DNA of 64,000 nucleotides, from positions 5,148,669 to 5,212,668 of the forward strand of contig CM055064.1 of NCBI GenBank assembly GCA_029204045.2, given 5' to 3'. This DNA comes from Tillandsia leiboldiana (lineage: Eukaryota; Streptophyta; Magnoliopsida; Poales; Bromeliaceae). A program made the translations under genes and the position numbers. Below the pieces are notes generated by a model that saw only the letters and a list, made by a program, of their open reading frames with translations, searched no databases and was not told the DNA's origin. Below, in pieces: positions 23,485 to 37,943 of this stretch. Numbering within the stretch: position 1 is the first letter of the stretch; every line of letters begins with the position of its first letter.

Positions 23485-24603
23485 TCAGAAATGCGAAACA
23501 AACCTCGGGTCTCTATCTGAAACAATGGAGGCGGGTATTCCAAGTAATCTCACAATATTGTCTAGATATAACTGGGCTAGTCGCTCAAGTGGCCACGTAG
23601 TCTGCATGGGCAGAAAGTGCGCCGACTTGGTAAGTCTATCTACAACTACCCAGATAGCGTCTGCTCCTCCCTGGGCCCTCGGTAGTCCGACCACAAAGTC
23701 CATTGTAATGTGGTCCCATTTCCACTCGGGGATTGGGAGACTTTGTAACTTGCCAGCTGGCACTAGATGCTCAGCTTTCACTTGCTGACAAGTTAAACAC
23801 TGGGCCACAAATCTCCCAATATCCCTTTTCATGCCTTTCCACGAGAAGTGTGCCTTGAGGTCCTTATACATCTTAGTCCCACCAGGATCTAGGTTATAAG
23901 GTGTATAATGGGCCTCTCGCAATATCTGTTCTCTAATCTCCACATGTATTGGCACACATGCTCGGTTCCTGTACCTCAGTACTCTCGAGGCATCTACCGT
24001 AAAGTCCCCTGACTGATCACTCGGAATATGATCTCTAATCCTGGCCAAGTGGGGGTCCTCACTCTGTTTCTCTTTGATCCTGTCCAGCAGAGTGGGCTGC
24101 AAGACTAAAGATGTCAGTCTAGCAGTGACCCCAGGGGACACAACCTCTATCTCGAGTCGTCTCATTTCCTCTAATAGCGGTGCCTGGTCTGTGATCAACA
24201 TAGACAAACTTTGCACCGCCCTCCTACTCAAGGCATCAGCGACCACATTAGCCTTGCCTGGGTGGTAGAGAATATCATAATCCTTTAATAGCTCTAACCA
24301 CCTACGTTGCCTCAAATTCAACTCCTTCTGTGTGAACAGGTATTTTAGGCTCTTGTGGTCGGTGTAGATTTCACAATGCTCCCCATATAGATAATGACGC
24401 CAAAGCTTTAGTGCAAACACTACAGCAGCAAGCTCCAAGTCATGGGTAGGATAATTCTTCTCATAATCCTTGAGTTGCCTTGATGCGTAAGCAATTACCC
24501 TCCCTTCTTGCATCAACACACAACCAAGTCCGCTGTGTGATACATTGCTGTAGATCACGTATCCTTTCCCCATAACAGGGAGGGAAAGGATAGGAGTGGT
24601 CAT
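23485..24603 (-). pseudogene. Ty3/gypsy RNase H and integrase core
   Basis: RNase H is shown by YASRQLKDYEKNYPTHDLEL and YTDHKSLKYLF, followed by the linker YHPGKANVVADALSRR. The integrase zinc region reads EAHYTPYNLDPGGTKMY and then CLTCQQVKAEH. The second His of the usual HHCC finger (normally in an HPG context) appears as Asp here. The catalytic core has WDHITMDFVVGLP (first Asp) and SDRDPRF (second Asp). The frame breaks before the catalytic Glu. The starting Met is a track artefact; this is an internal part of a polyprotein. Confidence 0.85.
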
Positions 24604-25586
24604 TAATCTATTTTCAGCTCCTCAAAGTTCTTTTGACAATCCTCACTCCCGATAAACTTCACTCCCTTACGCGTCAAGCGAGTGAGGGGTGTGGAGAGCT
24701 TCGCAAAGCCTTCCACAAACCGACGGTAATACCCAGCTAAACCCATAAAGCTACATACCTCAGAAACCGTCGTTGGTCGGGGCCAATCCCGAACCGCCTC
24801 AATCTTTGCTGGGTCCACTGCCACACCTGCGGCAGAAATCACATGGCCCAAGAAGACTACCTCCCGAAGCCAAAACTCGCACTTTGCCAGCTTGGCATAC
24901 AACTTCTTTTCTCGCAGAAGTTGCAGCACAACCTTTAAGTGCTCCTCATGCTCAATATCACTTCGGGAGTAAATCAAGATATCATCAATGAATACTACTA
25001 CGAATCGATCCAAGTATAGTCGGAAGATCCGGTTCATTAAATCCATGAATGCGGCAGGGGCATTAGTTAGCCCAAGAGGCATAACTGTAAATTCATAATG
25101 CCCATACCGTGATCAAAATGCCGTTTCGGAATATCTACGGCCTTCACCTTCAACTGGTGGTAACCGGACTGCAAATCTATCTTAGAGAAGACGCAAGACC
25201 CTTGCAGCTGATCAAAGAGATCATCGATGCGCGGCAAAGGGTACTAGTTCTTGATGGTCACTTTAATTCTCTATAATCCACACATAGTCGAAGTGACCCA
25301 TCTTCTTTACGAATAGCACCGGCGCACCCCAAGGTGATACACACGGCCTAATAAAATCCTTATCCATTAAATCCTGGAGTTGCGCCTTAAGCTCTCGCAG
25401 CTCAGCCGGTGTCATCCGGTATGGAGCCTTAGAGATTGGCGCAGTTCCTGGAACTACGTTAATCACGAACTCAATCTCCCTATCTGGCGGCATGCTAGAC
25501 AGCTCAGGTGGGAAAACATCCGGGAACTCGCGGGCAATAGGGATATCCCCGAGTTCCGGTGCCGCCGTAGGCCCCCTCAACAACAC
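24603..25586 (-). pseudogene. Ty3/gypsy reverse transcriptase, in two broken pieces
   Basis: Piece 1 (25586-25263) reads EFPDVFPPELSSMPPDREIE, then PYRMTPAELRELKAQLQ and WGAPVLFVKK, the start of the RT domain. Piece 2 (25082-24603) carries MPLGLTNAPAAFMDLMNRIF and the catalytic box FIDDILIYSRS, a YIDD variant. It continues with LGHVISAAGVAVDPAKIEAV and FMGLAGYYRRFVEGFAK. Between them, 25083-25262 is out of frame. The conserved order shows one RT gene broken by small indels. Confidence 0.85.
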
Positions 25587-26104
25587 TAGCCAAAAAGGCT
25601 ACACATCCTCGACGGATCATCAGCCTCGCTCGGGAAGTCGAAATCATAGAGGCAAAGAAAGCGCTCTGACATTCCCGATATACCAACATTTTCTGGTCTG
25701 GCTTTCTAAAAGTGACGGTCCTTGCGGCACAATCAATAGTCGCAAAATACCGAGCCAACCAGTCCATCCCGAGGACCACATCGAAGTCCTTCAGTTGACT
25801 CAGGTCCAATAGGTCAACTGGCATAATCCAGGACTCGATCTAAATCGGGCGGGGCTAACAGCACTCCTCCATGTGCAGAGTTCAATCGGGAATCTACACT
25901 TCCTGTGCACAAGGTGAGAGTCCTATTCCTAACCCTATGCAATGATGTACATTCTCTACAAATAAAAAAGATGCCCCTATAAAAACGAGGTACGAGTCCT
26001 TATGCCAGAAAGTAAATCATACCTGCCTCCACTCGATCAGCCATAGCAGAATCCCTTGCCTGCGCTAAGCCATCTTGACTGCTCAACAACGGTTGTCTCT
26101 CTCC
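25504..26104 (-). pseudogene. Ty3/gypsy protease region, broken
   Basis: 25824-25504 reads LKDFDVVLGMDWLARYFATIDC, then RTVTFRKP, the C-terminal half of the retropepsin region of plant Ty3/gypsy elements. The segment from 25825 to the gap carries frame-broken remains of the upstream protease. The active-site DTG/DSG is not readable in frame. Confidence 0.7.
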
Positions 26105-26204
26105 NNNNNNNNNNNNNNNNNNNNNNNNNNNNNNNNNNNNNNNNNNNNNNNNNNNNNNNNNNNNNNNNNNNNNNNNNNNNNNNNNNNNNNNNNNNNNNNN
26201 NNNN
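26105..26204. other. Assembly gap of exactly 100 N
   Basis: A run of N from 26105 to 26204. Exactly 100 is a common placeholder for a join of unknown length. Helitron-derived DNA matching the inverted left arm begins at the first real base after it. Confidence 1.
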
Positions 26205-28420
26205 GTTTTTTGCGGGGTATTAAAAGCGGATGAGTACTAGCTACATCTCGATGTACTTGCCTTATAAATGAATGGCCACTATTAATTACCTTCTTTCTGC
26301 TCTTGCCTCTTGCATCCTATGCTGTATGGGCCATATATGGAAGGTTGTAATACTTAAGCTCTTTCGTCCAAATATAGTTTTCCGACCAGCTCTTTGGAAA
26401 TTTGGCCCTTGAAAATTGGACAGTCGTTTGACAGACATTTAAGGTGTGATTCTTCGGGCTTTATTTGTTTCTTGCGGGGTCTGTTTGGTTTTGCTATTGA
26501 AAGTTTTATGAAAAAAAAGGAAGATTGGTGTTGCAGCGGATAGAACCGTCCACGGCCAATCAAAATTTGTAAAGTGAAAATTCAGTACTAAGCCACAGTA
26601 TTCCGGGAACTGCGGTCTGTATATATGTATTGCACTGCTAATGTACATTTGCTCTCCTTCCTAGGTTCTTCGTCTTATTGTTCGCGTGATTGTGTTCGCA
26701 AGTTGAATATTGATGCGATGACAAGGGAAGCCCACCTTTTTTGAGATACACTTGGAAAAAAGGTGGAAAGAAATGAATAATTTCTCTCTCATGGTGACAG
26801 TTTCCATTCATCTAGCACAATTTTTCTGAATTGTTGGTGTATTTTGCATGACATTGCCGCAATGTTGCTTTTGTTAAAAACCTGGCCACAATAAATATAT
26901 CCCGTTGCGGTTAATTCAAGTTCTAGTATAAATGGACAAAAATTGCTACCAAAGTTGTTCTCTATTTCTTAAAAAAAAAGTACAATATTACTATTTGACT
27001 TGCAGTCTTTAGAATTTCACATGCAGCAAAGTGTTTTCCTCTCCTTTTTATTACAACTATCAACTTTTGAAAGAAATAATTTTACTTAGTAGCAAGCAAA
27101 ATCAGTAGAATTATTAAAATAACTAAACTATGAGATAGCACCTTAAGGTTATAAAAAAATCAGGGAAATAGTATTTTTACTGTAATATTAGCAATTTAAT
27201 TTCCAATCCATAAAAAGAGTGCGTCAAAGATTTAAAAAATTATTTCTACCTAAAAATAATTTACTTGTATTTTGGTTCATAAGAGAAGTAATGAGAAAAA
27301 TTATATAAAACCATTAATCCTGGAGATTTTAAATCTAAATTATAAGTTCATGTCGTGAATTAAAAATTCAACTAAATTCCATCTTTATCTTTAAGTGTAA
27401 ATTTACAATTTGAATATAAAATTGTAATTAAAATGTTTCAAATTTAAACATAGTAATAAATTTATTTAATAGTTGAGCTCATATTTTCATTAAAACAATT
27501 TACCACTCTGATTAACAACTTAATATTAGATTATCCTTTTAATATATCGTGTATCAACAAAAAAATTACTAAACTCAATTTTATATTTATAATTTGTATA
27601 TAATTGAATCATAAGATTAATATTTGTGTCTAAAAAGCAGGAATTTTATATCTGTGTTTACAAGTTCCTCTTAGATTACCTTTAATTAAAAAAATTGCAT
27701 TTATAGTTTGAATTTGGAATTTAGATTTTGATTATAAAATAATCTCTTTGATATATTTTTTCCCTCACCTTTCTTTCAGAAAATATTTAAATTAGCGTAA
27801 TCTCTTAAATTTTTTTTTTATAAAATAAAATTTTAAATTCAAATTAAAGAATTGAGATCTCAACATATCTCACAGTTAATACTAAACAACTATTTTAATT
27901 TCTTTTGTATTTCATTCTAAAAAATAGTTAGAATCAAAAAATAATCTCAACATATCTCACAGTTAATACTAAACAACTATTTTAATTTCTTTTGTATTTC
28001 ATTCTAAAAAAGAATTAGAATTAAAAATTACCCGAAAGAAAGTCAATACTTATTCTTAGAATCAAAAAAATATTTATATTTCATTCTAAAAAATAACCTT
28101 TGGAAACATAGATGAAGGGTCTTTTATTTTGTTTCGCTTTGACCTGTCTCCCTCTTTATATATTTCGAAAGATAATACATGTTGGAAAAATATTTTCCTA
28201 AAAAAGCTCATAAACCCTCATAATCATAAGACTCAGTACTTCTTCTTCTTCTTCTACTTCTCATTTCCATTTTCCTTCTAAAAAATACCCTTTGGAAAGA
28301 TAGATGAAGAGTCTTTTATTTTGTTTAGCTTTGAGCTTTCTCGCTCTTTATATATTACGAAAGATAATACATGTTGAAAAAATATTTGTCTAAAAAGCTC
28401 ATAAACCCTCATAATCGTAA
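26205..28420. other. AT-rich Helitron 5' region, right arm, no gene
   Basis: Mirrors 7560-9851. It contains the duplicated block around TTTCTTTTGTATTTCATTC at about 27896-27925 and 27983-28010. Two copies of a block ending CATAAACCCTCATAATC also lie here, and a third is near 29800. No coding content is seen. Confidence 0.5.
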
Positions 28421-29536
<1,116 letters not shown>

Positions 29537-30889
29537 AATTAGTCTTTTGTTAATGAGCAAAATTATAAATTTAAATTTCATCGTTATTTTTAAGTCTAAA
29601 TTTACAATTTTAATATAAAATTGTAATTAAAATATTTCAAATTTAAACATAGTAATAAATTTATTTAATAGTTGAGCTCATATTTTCATTAAAACAATTT
29701 AAATTCTATGAGTTTAATTTTGTTTACCTTTGAGCTCTCTCCCTGTTTATATATTACGAAAGATAATACATGTTGGAAAAATATTTCTCTAAAAAACTCA
29801 TAAACCCTCATAATCATAAGACTCAGTTTGTATTCCTGCTCTCAAAGGAACTTTTGCAAAAGCTGGTACTTCTTCTTCTTCTTCTACTTCTCATTCCCAT
29901 TTTGCTGTTTCTCATTAGAACTTATTTTCTTAGTTGGTCTTGATTGCTTCATTATCTTTCATTACCAATTTCTTTCTTACTTTTCTTATTTCCATTTCTT
30001 AAGACTTCCATAGCGTTTCTACCGGGATGTTGCACGTGCATTATCTGGATGGTATATAATGTATGCAACCATTTGTGCATAGCCGATAGGCGTGCATTAT
30101 CTGGATGGTCTACAATGTATGCAACCATTTTGTGCGTCGCCGATATCCTCCACACTGATCTGAGAATTATACTATTTTCCCTTTTTTTTTTTTTTTTTAA
30201 CTTCTTTGCTTTTATATAAAGTAATTTTTCCAAACGCTGGTACTACTTCTTCTTCTTATACTTCTCATCTCCATTTTTTTGTTTCTCATTATAACTTATT
30301 TTCTTTCATTAACTTTTGTTTCATTAACTTTTATTCTTCTTATTTCCGTTTCTTGACACTTCGATAAAGTTATGGGAAATTATGGACAAAATAATGGGGC
30401 TTTACCATACTGTACTCTTAAGATGGGGTGGTTTCCCTCTTATTCGATGCCCTTAGGCGGCTCCCGCAGATGGAACGGCGCGAATTGAAAAAATTAAAGT
30501 TCTATTTGGCAAAATGCAGTCAGCTTTATGCTTCATATTGTTTTATTCTTTCTACCTCATACTTTGTGTAGTGGTCTAAAGTAAACAAATATCTTAAAAC
30601 TTCATATTTTAGATTTAATAAGTAAAACATTATTAATTTTTTAATTGACATACTATTCAATTTTGCAGCTCAGGTACTCTAATCATTTCTTGCTGTCCCA
30701 ATATCTAAAGCTCCAGCTTAGTTTTACCCGGTATTCTTCTTTCTTGCAAAATTTTTATAACCTTTGTCTCCCTTTAATTTATCATTGTTGTATAGTGATT
30801 AAACTTTTCTTCTACCTTCATCATTCATGGTCAAATATTTCTTTCTTAGTTTTCCAATATAAATATAGTGTACCTTTTTGGTAGAATAT
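29537..30889. other. Right-arm DNA upstream of Rep-helicase
   Basis: AT-rich leader with the same short tandem repeat as the left arm (about 30039-30140) and a GC-richer patch at about 30440-30485. The promoter of the Rep-helicase must lie here or further 5', but no clear TATA/start arrangement stands out. Confidence 0.45.
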
Positions 30890-33800
30890 ATGGATTTGGA
30901 GAGCATGTTTAGAGCGAATAGGAAACGGAGAAAGGCCATACTGGTAGAAAAACGGAGTACGTTTATTGGTTCTACCTCTAATTCGGTGCACAATGTTCCG
31001 CATAGTGGTAGAAAAAAGAGGTGCCGCCGAGATGGGCCAGCGCACATTCCATCCGTTGGGACATCGCGTAACTCAATCATTGAAGAAAGAGATGTTGAAC
31101 CATCATACTTGGGATTTCCAGAGTATGAGTGTCAGTTTTGTGGGGCTTCTCTGTGGTACGAAGAAAGAATATACAAGTCAAGGAATGAACGGGTCCCTAG
31201 ATTTTCTCTATGCTGTCAAGAAGGAAAGGTTGACTTACCGATGCTAAGGCAAACACCTGCTTTACTAGATAATTTACTTAATTACAGTGGTGGTAGAGAT
31301 TCTGCAAAGTTCAGGGAGAATATAAGAACATATAATTCTATCTTCGCTTTTACATCAATTGGGGCAAAAATTGATACCGAGATAAATAGAAGGCCTGGGC
31401 CATATGTATTTAGAATAAATGGACAAAATCATCATAAAATAGGGTCCCTTCTTCCAGATAACGGAGAACGTCCAAAGTTTGCTCAGCTGTACATATATGA
31501 TACCGAAAATGAAGTTGAAAATAGAATGAGGGCATTTGGCGTAGATGTTGAACTAACTAATATTGACAGAAGTATTGTTGAAAAATTGGTTGAGATGTTT
31601 GACTGCGAAAATGAACTTGTGAAAGCATTTAGAATGGTTAGAGATCGTTTTAGGACTGAAGATTACCATCCTATTAGATTGAGGTTGGTTGGCACACGTT
31701 CGGAGGATTCGGTACAATATAATCCTCCTTCATGTGCTGAAATCGCTGGTCTAATAGTTGGTGACTTGGGGAGTGTAGATCGGCAACGCGACATTATTGT
31801 TGAGCATAGAACTAATGGTTTAAAGCGTATTAGTGACTTACATCCTTCCTTCATGGCTATGCAATATCCAATCCTATTTCCATATGGCGAAGATGGTTTT
31901 AGAATCCGAATCAGGTATACTGAAAGATCGAGCAGAACAATAGTGTCCAGACAATGTGTGACCATGCGAGAGTTCTATGCTTACAGAATACAGATAAGAA
32001 AAGCAGAAGGTAATACTTTAGTTCGAGGTGGGAAACTTTTTCAGCAATACATAGTAGATGCGTTTTCCTGTGTTGAGGAAGAAAGACTTGATTACATCAG
32101 AAAGAACCAGGGCACTTTGAGAACTGAAATTTACAAGGGTGTTAGAGATGCTGTTATTTCGGGTGACACAGATAGTAATAGCATTGGTAAAAGGATTGTT
32201 TTACCGTCAAGTTTTACAGCCGGTCCACGTTATATGTTCCAAAATTATCAGGATGCCATTGCGATTTGTAAACATCATGGACATCCTGATTTATTCATTA
32301 CGTTTACATGTAATGCACAGTGGCCGGAAATACATAATGCTTTGCAGCATATGCCTGGTCAGAGACCTGAGGATCGACCTGATATTGTTAGCAGGGTCTT
32401 TAAGTTAAAGCTGCATTCGTTAATGTCAGATCTGAAAAATGGAGAATATTTTGGGAAATCTGTGGCCGGTGCGTGTTTATTTATCCCTTCTATTTTTTTT
32501 TCCTCGAATGTTCTTCCCTTTCCTATTTATTCTTGGAGTTAATGTGAAAATGGAAGAAAAAGAAAAAGCTGAACAATATGTTTGCTATTTCCCCCTGTTT
32601 TCCAACAGAGCTTTACACTGTGGAATTCCAAAAAAGAGGTCTGCCACATGTACACATCTTACTCTGGTTGCATGCAGCTCATAAGTATCCAACAAATGTT
32701 GATATAGATTCAATTATAACAGCGGAAATACCATGTATGGAAACCGATCCGGTTGCCTATGCATCTATTGGAAAGTTTATGATACATGGCCCTTGCGGGC
32801 TAGCAAATCCTAGAGCACCATGCATGGGGAAAGGTCACTGCTCCAAACATTTTCCAAAGGATTTCAAAGACGAGACCTTCATTGATGAAAGTGGTTTTGC
32901 TGTATACAGGCGGCGGAATAATCATAGATACGTTATTAAAAATGGAATCGAACTTGACAATAGATTTGTTGTCCCGCATAATTTGCGACTGGTTGTTAAA
33001 TATCAAGCTCACATTAATGTGGAATGGTGTAATAAATCAAGAATGATTAAATATCTGTTCAAGTATGTGAACAAAGGTCCAGATAGAACTAGAGCTATAA
33101 TTGAAGATAACTTACCAACGGAAAATGTCGGTTCAGAGCAACAGCCAAGGAATATTGATGAGGTTAAAAGATACTTAGATTGTCGATATTTATCAGCGTA
33201 CGAAGCTGTTTGGCGACTGTTCCAATTTGACATACATTTTAGAGAACCTACGGTCGAGCGATTAACTGTCCATTTACCACTTATGAATAGTATTACATTT
33301 CACGAGAATGAAAATTTAATACACGTGCTAAATAGAGATGGCTCTGAGAAAACAATGTTCACTGAATGGATGGATACAAATGCTATCTATGACGATGCAC
33401 GACGTCTTACATATGCAGAATTTCCTTCTGAATGGGTATGGCATTCAACAGATAAAATATGGACAAGAAGAAAACGTGGAAATCGTATTGGTCGCATAGT
33501 TTATATTCATCCGAATTCTGGTGAACTTTATTTTTTGAGAATGCTCCTGAATATAGTAAGAGGCCCAAAAAATTATAGAGAAATCAGAACGATTGCTGGT
33601 GTTGTCCATAAAACTTTTCGGTCTGCGTGTAGTGCCTTAGGTCTTCTAGGTAACGACACTGAATGGTATGAAGCGTTAGAAGAAGCTGCACATTGGTCAA
33701 CTTCCAGAGAGTTGAGACAACTTTTTGTAACTCTAATAATGTATTGCGAGGTATCCGATCCTGGGAAATTATGGATAGATTATTGGGAATTGCTGTCTGA

Positions 33801-35556
33801 CGACATTGTCTATCGTTTTCGCGAAATAATGGGCCTGCGCCATCTTCAAATGCCAGAAATTGAACTTCAAAATCAGATTTTATTTGAATTGGATATTTTG
33901 TTCAATAAAAATGGCAGTTCTCTTTCACAATATAAACTTCCAATTCCTAATAGATCAATTATGGATGAGATGGGCAATAGATTATTGAGAGAAGAATTGG
34001 ATTATGATGTCGGAAAACTTCGACAAGAACATATAACTTTGTTCGAGGGTTTGAATGATGAGCAAAAAAGAGTCTACTATGCTGTTTTAGCTTCTATCTA
34101 CGGAAATAAAGGAGATGTTATATTTGTTTATGGCCATGGAGGAACAGGTAAAACCTATCTTTGGCAAACAATTATTTCAAAAGTCCGTTCTGAAGGAAAA
34201 ATAGTATTAGCTGTTGCTTCATCTGGAATAGCATCGCTTCTTCTACCAGGAGGTCGAACAGCACACTCAAGATTTAAAATACCAATTAAAATTGATGATT
34301 TCTCGACATGCGAGATCAAGCGAGGGACCCAACTTGCAGATTTGCTCATACACGCTAGCTTAATTGTTTGGGATGAAGCTCCAATGAACCATAGAAATTG
34401 TTTCGAAGCTTTAGACAGATCAATGAAGGATATTGTACAAATAGAGGAGTCTACTGAGGGTGAGAAACTCTTCGGTGGTAAGACAATTCTGCTCGGTGGG
34501 GATTTTAGACAAATACTTCCTGTTGTTACTGGAGGAACAAGGCAAGATATAATTAGCGCATCACTCACAAAGTCGTATATATGGAATGAGTGCAAAGTTT
34601 TTCGTTTAAAAACCAATATGAGACTTCGACAAAATTCAATAAGTAATTCAGCAAGAAGGTTAATGCTTGAATTTGCAGAGTGGATACTTGACCTTGGTGA
34701 TGGGAAATTAGAAACAGTAGAAGTTGAGGGAGAGGATGAAGCAACTTGGATCAAAATTCCAGATGACATAAATATACATGCTGCTGTGAATGGAGTGCAA
34801 ACTATTGTTTCAATGATATACGACGATATTGATAGAAAGTTCAATTGTCCTGCATATTTGAAGGATAGGGCTATTATTACTCCTATAAATGAAACAGCTG
34901 ATGTACTCAACGCATATGTACTATCTTTAATTCCCGGTGAAGAAAAGATATATTTAAGCTGTGACTCAATATGTAATACTTCGGGAAATGCGGATGAGAA
35001 CAACGTTCTTTACCCTACCGAATTTCTAAATTCATTGAAGTTTAATGGGCTTCCACATCATGAGCTAAAATTGAAGGTTGGCGCACCTATAATGTTACTG
35101 CGGAATATTAATCAAAGTGCAGGCTTATGTAATGGAACACGACTAATTGTTACTCAAATAGCCTCGAGGATTATTGAAGCAGAAATTTTTACCGGGAGCA
35201 ACATTGGTACAAAAGTTTATATTCCTCGCATTATAATGCATGTCGTTGAGACAAAATGGCCATTTACATTTAAAAGGAGACAATTTCCAATTCGTTTATG
35301 TTATGCAATGACGATAAACAAAAGTCAGGGACAGACATTACAACGGGTAGGCATTTACTTGCCGCGTCCGGTTTTCTCACATGGCCAACTTTATGTCGCT
35401 GTTTCGCGTGTTACTTCACGAGAAGGTCTACGAATTTTGATTGAGAACAACGAAAATGAACCTAAAGGATGTACCAGGAACATTGTGTACCGTGAAATTT
35501 TTGAAGACTTGCCATCGGATAATGGTTTGGTTGATGTTGCCTTCCCTATTTGCTAG
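30890..35556 (+). CDS. Helitron Rep-helicase (RepHel), open reading
   Basis: Two exons, 30890-32468 and 32609-35556, with a 140-bp GT-AG intron, give 1508 codons plus stop. The first true ATG is 30890; the open frame extends upstream only through a TTG. The N-terminal region is followed by Rep motif 1 (FITFTCNAQWPEI), the HUH motif HVH at residues 540-542 within QKRGLPHVHILLWL, and the tyrosine motif Y675-LFK-Y679 (YLFKYVNKG). Together these form the nickase/ligase of rolling-circle transposition. The Pif1-like SF1B helicase follows, with Walker A GTGKT at residues 1038-1042, Walker B IVWDEAP, GGDFRQILPVV, TNMRLRQ, and INKSQGQTL followed by YVAVSRV near the C-terminus. No internal stop or frameshift is seen. 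The RPA-like gene follows 132 bp downstream on the same strand. The protein length fits plant Helitrons, so it may still be active. Confidence 0.92.
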
Positions 35557-35688
35557 AAGTCCTTCATAACACTACAATGTGTGCCATCAATTTTTTTCCC
35601 CTCTTTTCTCCAACACACCCAAGTATGGTTTAAATTGACATTTCTTTTCTTATTGTCTTCTGCTAGAAATCAGGATAGCAGGATTCCT

Positions 35689-37943
35689 ATGGACTACATT
35701 TTTTTATCTCAGCTATCCCTAAAACAACGGTGTCGTAAAATTAAAGTAAGGATCGGAAGAATGTGGGATGCAAAAATACCGACTATGCGCGAACAAATCC
35801 TGAGTTTGGACTGCCTTCTTATTGATGAAAAAGTGAAGTATTGTAATACTTTCAAATTATTCTTTCATATTATGGTTATTTCCTGAAATATATTTCTTCC
35901 GTTTCCTTTCAGGGAGATTCAGTTCAAGCAACCATACGCAAACAAGATGCTATACAGTTTAGGCAATCATTACAAGAAGGAAGTGTATACTTCATTGAAA
36001 ACTTTACTGTTATCCCGAGTAAAAAATTCAAGGTTGTCGACGAAGAATATATGGTCATGATTGGTAAGTGGACGAAAGTAGTTCAAATCACAGAGAACAT
36101 TGACTCAATGCCTTTATACAGCTTCAAATTTGTTAGTTTTGACTGCATTCACAATAGGAGAAATAACGACAGCTGTCTCTCAGGTGATATTATTTGTTCA
36201 TCATTTTTTGTTTCCTGTTATGTTTTGACCCTGTACATTAAGAAATTAAGCATTTCACTTCTGCTAGATGTACTTGGTCGTATTGTTTCTTTCGGTTCTA
36301 TTGGATACACATACGTCGGACAAGCACAAACACCAATTAGAAAAATGGAGATAGAAGACTTACAGTACGTAATGATTAAACAAATAATTTATTTCTCTTA
36401 TTTCTCTTTCCTATCATTTATTTCCTTTCTTTTATTCTTATATAGGAAAAACAAATTGTCTATCACATTATGGGATAATTTTGCTGTTGAAATCGATGAA
36501 AGTTTGATATTCGAAATAGATGCCAACGGTCCTGTCGTCGTCGTCCTCGCTGCTATGACTGTTCGAACATATCAGGGTACTACTATACTCTGAAGTTTCT
36601 AAAATGTTCATATTCCATTATTTTCCTGGCTAATGAAAAAGAACAAAATTACAAACTACAATTTCCAAATCAAATATACCTCTCTACATCTTCCGCCTCG
36701 AAGTTATACATTGAATTACAGATTCCGGAAGTTCTCGATTTTCAACACGGGTATGAATAATCTTTGTAATTTACATTCAATTATACTCAGGTAAATAGTT
36801 TCTAATCGACAAAACTCATTACCAGAATCCAGCAACCAATTGATCGTATTAATCGACCTGCAAACACACAACAAGCGACTATTAGTCCTTTAGAAGAAAT
36901 GCAGGTTAATAGAAAAAAAATATGCGACCTGATGAGTCTAGAGCAATCCAAAATCCAGGTTCCAAATCTTTTCTGACTACTACATTATTATTTAGAATTT
37001 CGTGACAAGTTCAAAATATATTTTTTATACTCCTCCAGAATACAAAGTTTACATGCGAGGTGACATTGAAATCAATAGACTGCTCATATGGTTGGTGGTA
37101 TAAAGCCTGTCGTGGATGCAGAGCAGCAATTAAAAGTTATGGAGAAGAATTTTGCTGTGGGCATTGTGGAAAAAATGATGAACCCCCTATGCCATGGTGG
37201 GTTGATTAGATAAAATTACTTATTTTAATCTCATTTTTTGAAACTCTTGTATTTCACATATTACACTGAAATTTTAAAATAACAGGTACAAATTGGATGC
37301 AACTGTTGGCGATGAGACTGGTGATGCTGACTTCACTATATTTGGGAGAGTTGCGCAGGATCTAATCCATATACCTGCCCAAAACCTTGCTACTGCTGAT
37401 GAGTCTGACCGATTTACTCTCCCTTTAGTTATTAAAAATTTAATCGGCGAGAAGCATATTTTTCAAGTTACGATCGATACTTACAAGTTAAGCATGGGCA
37501 TTAGATCATTTAAGGTCAGTAAGTGTTTCTCTTCCAAAGTTCCAACAAAAAACCAAAACCAGTCATACCAAAAAGATCAACCTGAAATCGAAGAACAGAC
37601 AGTTCTAACTCCTTCCGCACATACTCAGAATGACATATTTGGAGAAATATCTCCCTCGGCAATGTCGCGTTCTAGGTATAGCTAATTTCTTTTTCTTTCT
37701 ACATGATCTTCCATGAATGAAATACCATGTTCCAATTACTAATGTACTATGTTGGCTTTTATCAGTTTATCTACAAATATTGCTGAATTAGCTTCAGGCA
37801 AAAAACGTTTTAGGTAATTTTGTTCAACGAACCTCCGTTTTACTTATCTTTTCATCATGAAATCTTTTATTTTTAATTAACTTTCCGTATGTTGACATTG
37901 CAGGCACGCAGAAGATGACGTGCCATCGACCAGCAAGAAATAA
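35689..37943 (+). CDS. Helitron RPA-like single-strand DNA-binding protein, nine exons
   Basis: I reconstruct exons 35689-35832, 35913-36183, 36268-36364, 36446-36576, 36642-36750, 36826-36958, 37039-37196, 37286-37675 and 37904-37943. All have GT-AG borders and keep one frame, giving 490 residues. The N-terminal part (MDYIFLSQLS...RIGRMWDAK) is the first OB fold, and DVLGRIVSFGSIGYTYVG and ITLWDNFAVEID form the second. The C-terminal DNA-binding fold carries a zinc ribbon, ACRGC...FCCGHC, followed by LDATVGDETGDADFTIFG. This is the domain order of RPA1-type proteins captured by plant Helitrons. It presumably coats single-stranded DNA during transposition. No break is visible. Exon 8 is open through a spot where upstream relics carry a microsatellite. 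Exon borders are my inference from frame and consensus. Confidence 0.85.

Larger units (their letters stand above)
19406..26104 (-). mobile_element. Ty3/gypsy LTR retrotransposon, chromodomain type, truncated by the gap
   Basis: The order on the minus strand is protease, reverse transcriptase, RNase H, integrase with a chromodomain-like end, polypurine tract and 3' LTR. This is the Ty3/gypsy order with integrase last. The 5' LTR, primer-binding site and gag would lie at or beyond the 100-N gap and are not visible. The pol region is split over at least four frames with several internal breaks, so the element is not competent as assembled. The clade is probably Tekay/Del-like, judging from the long LTR and the C-terminal chromodomain-like segment; that is inference. 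Confidence 0.9.

Noticed and set aside
29944..30219. Open frame conserved in both arms (also 5837-6112)
   Set aside because: It is preserved only because the arms are copies; the peptide is pyrimidine-run translation with an internal short tandem repeat.
32469..32608. Reading RepHel as two separate genes because the first open frame ends at 32542
   Set aside because: A short GT-AG intron joins both parts in frame, and the Rep motifs are split across it as one domain.
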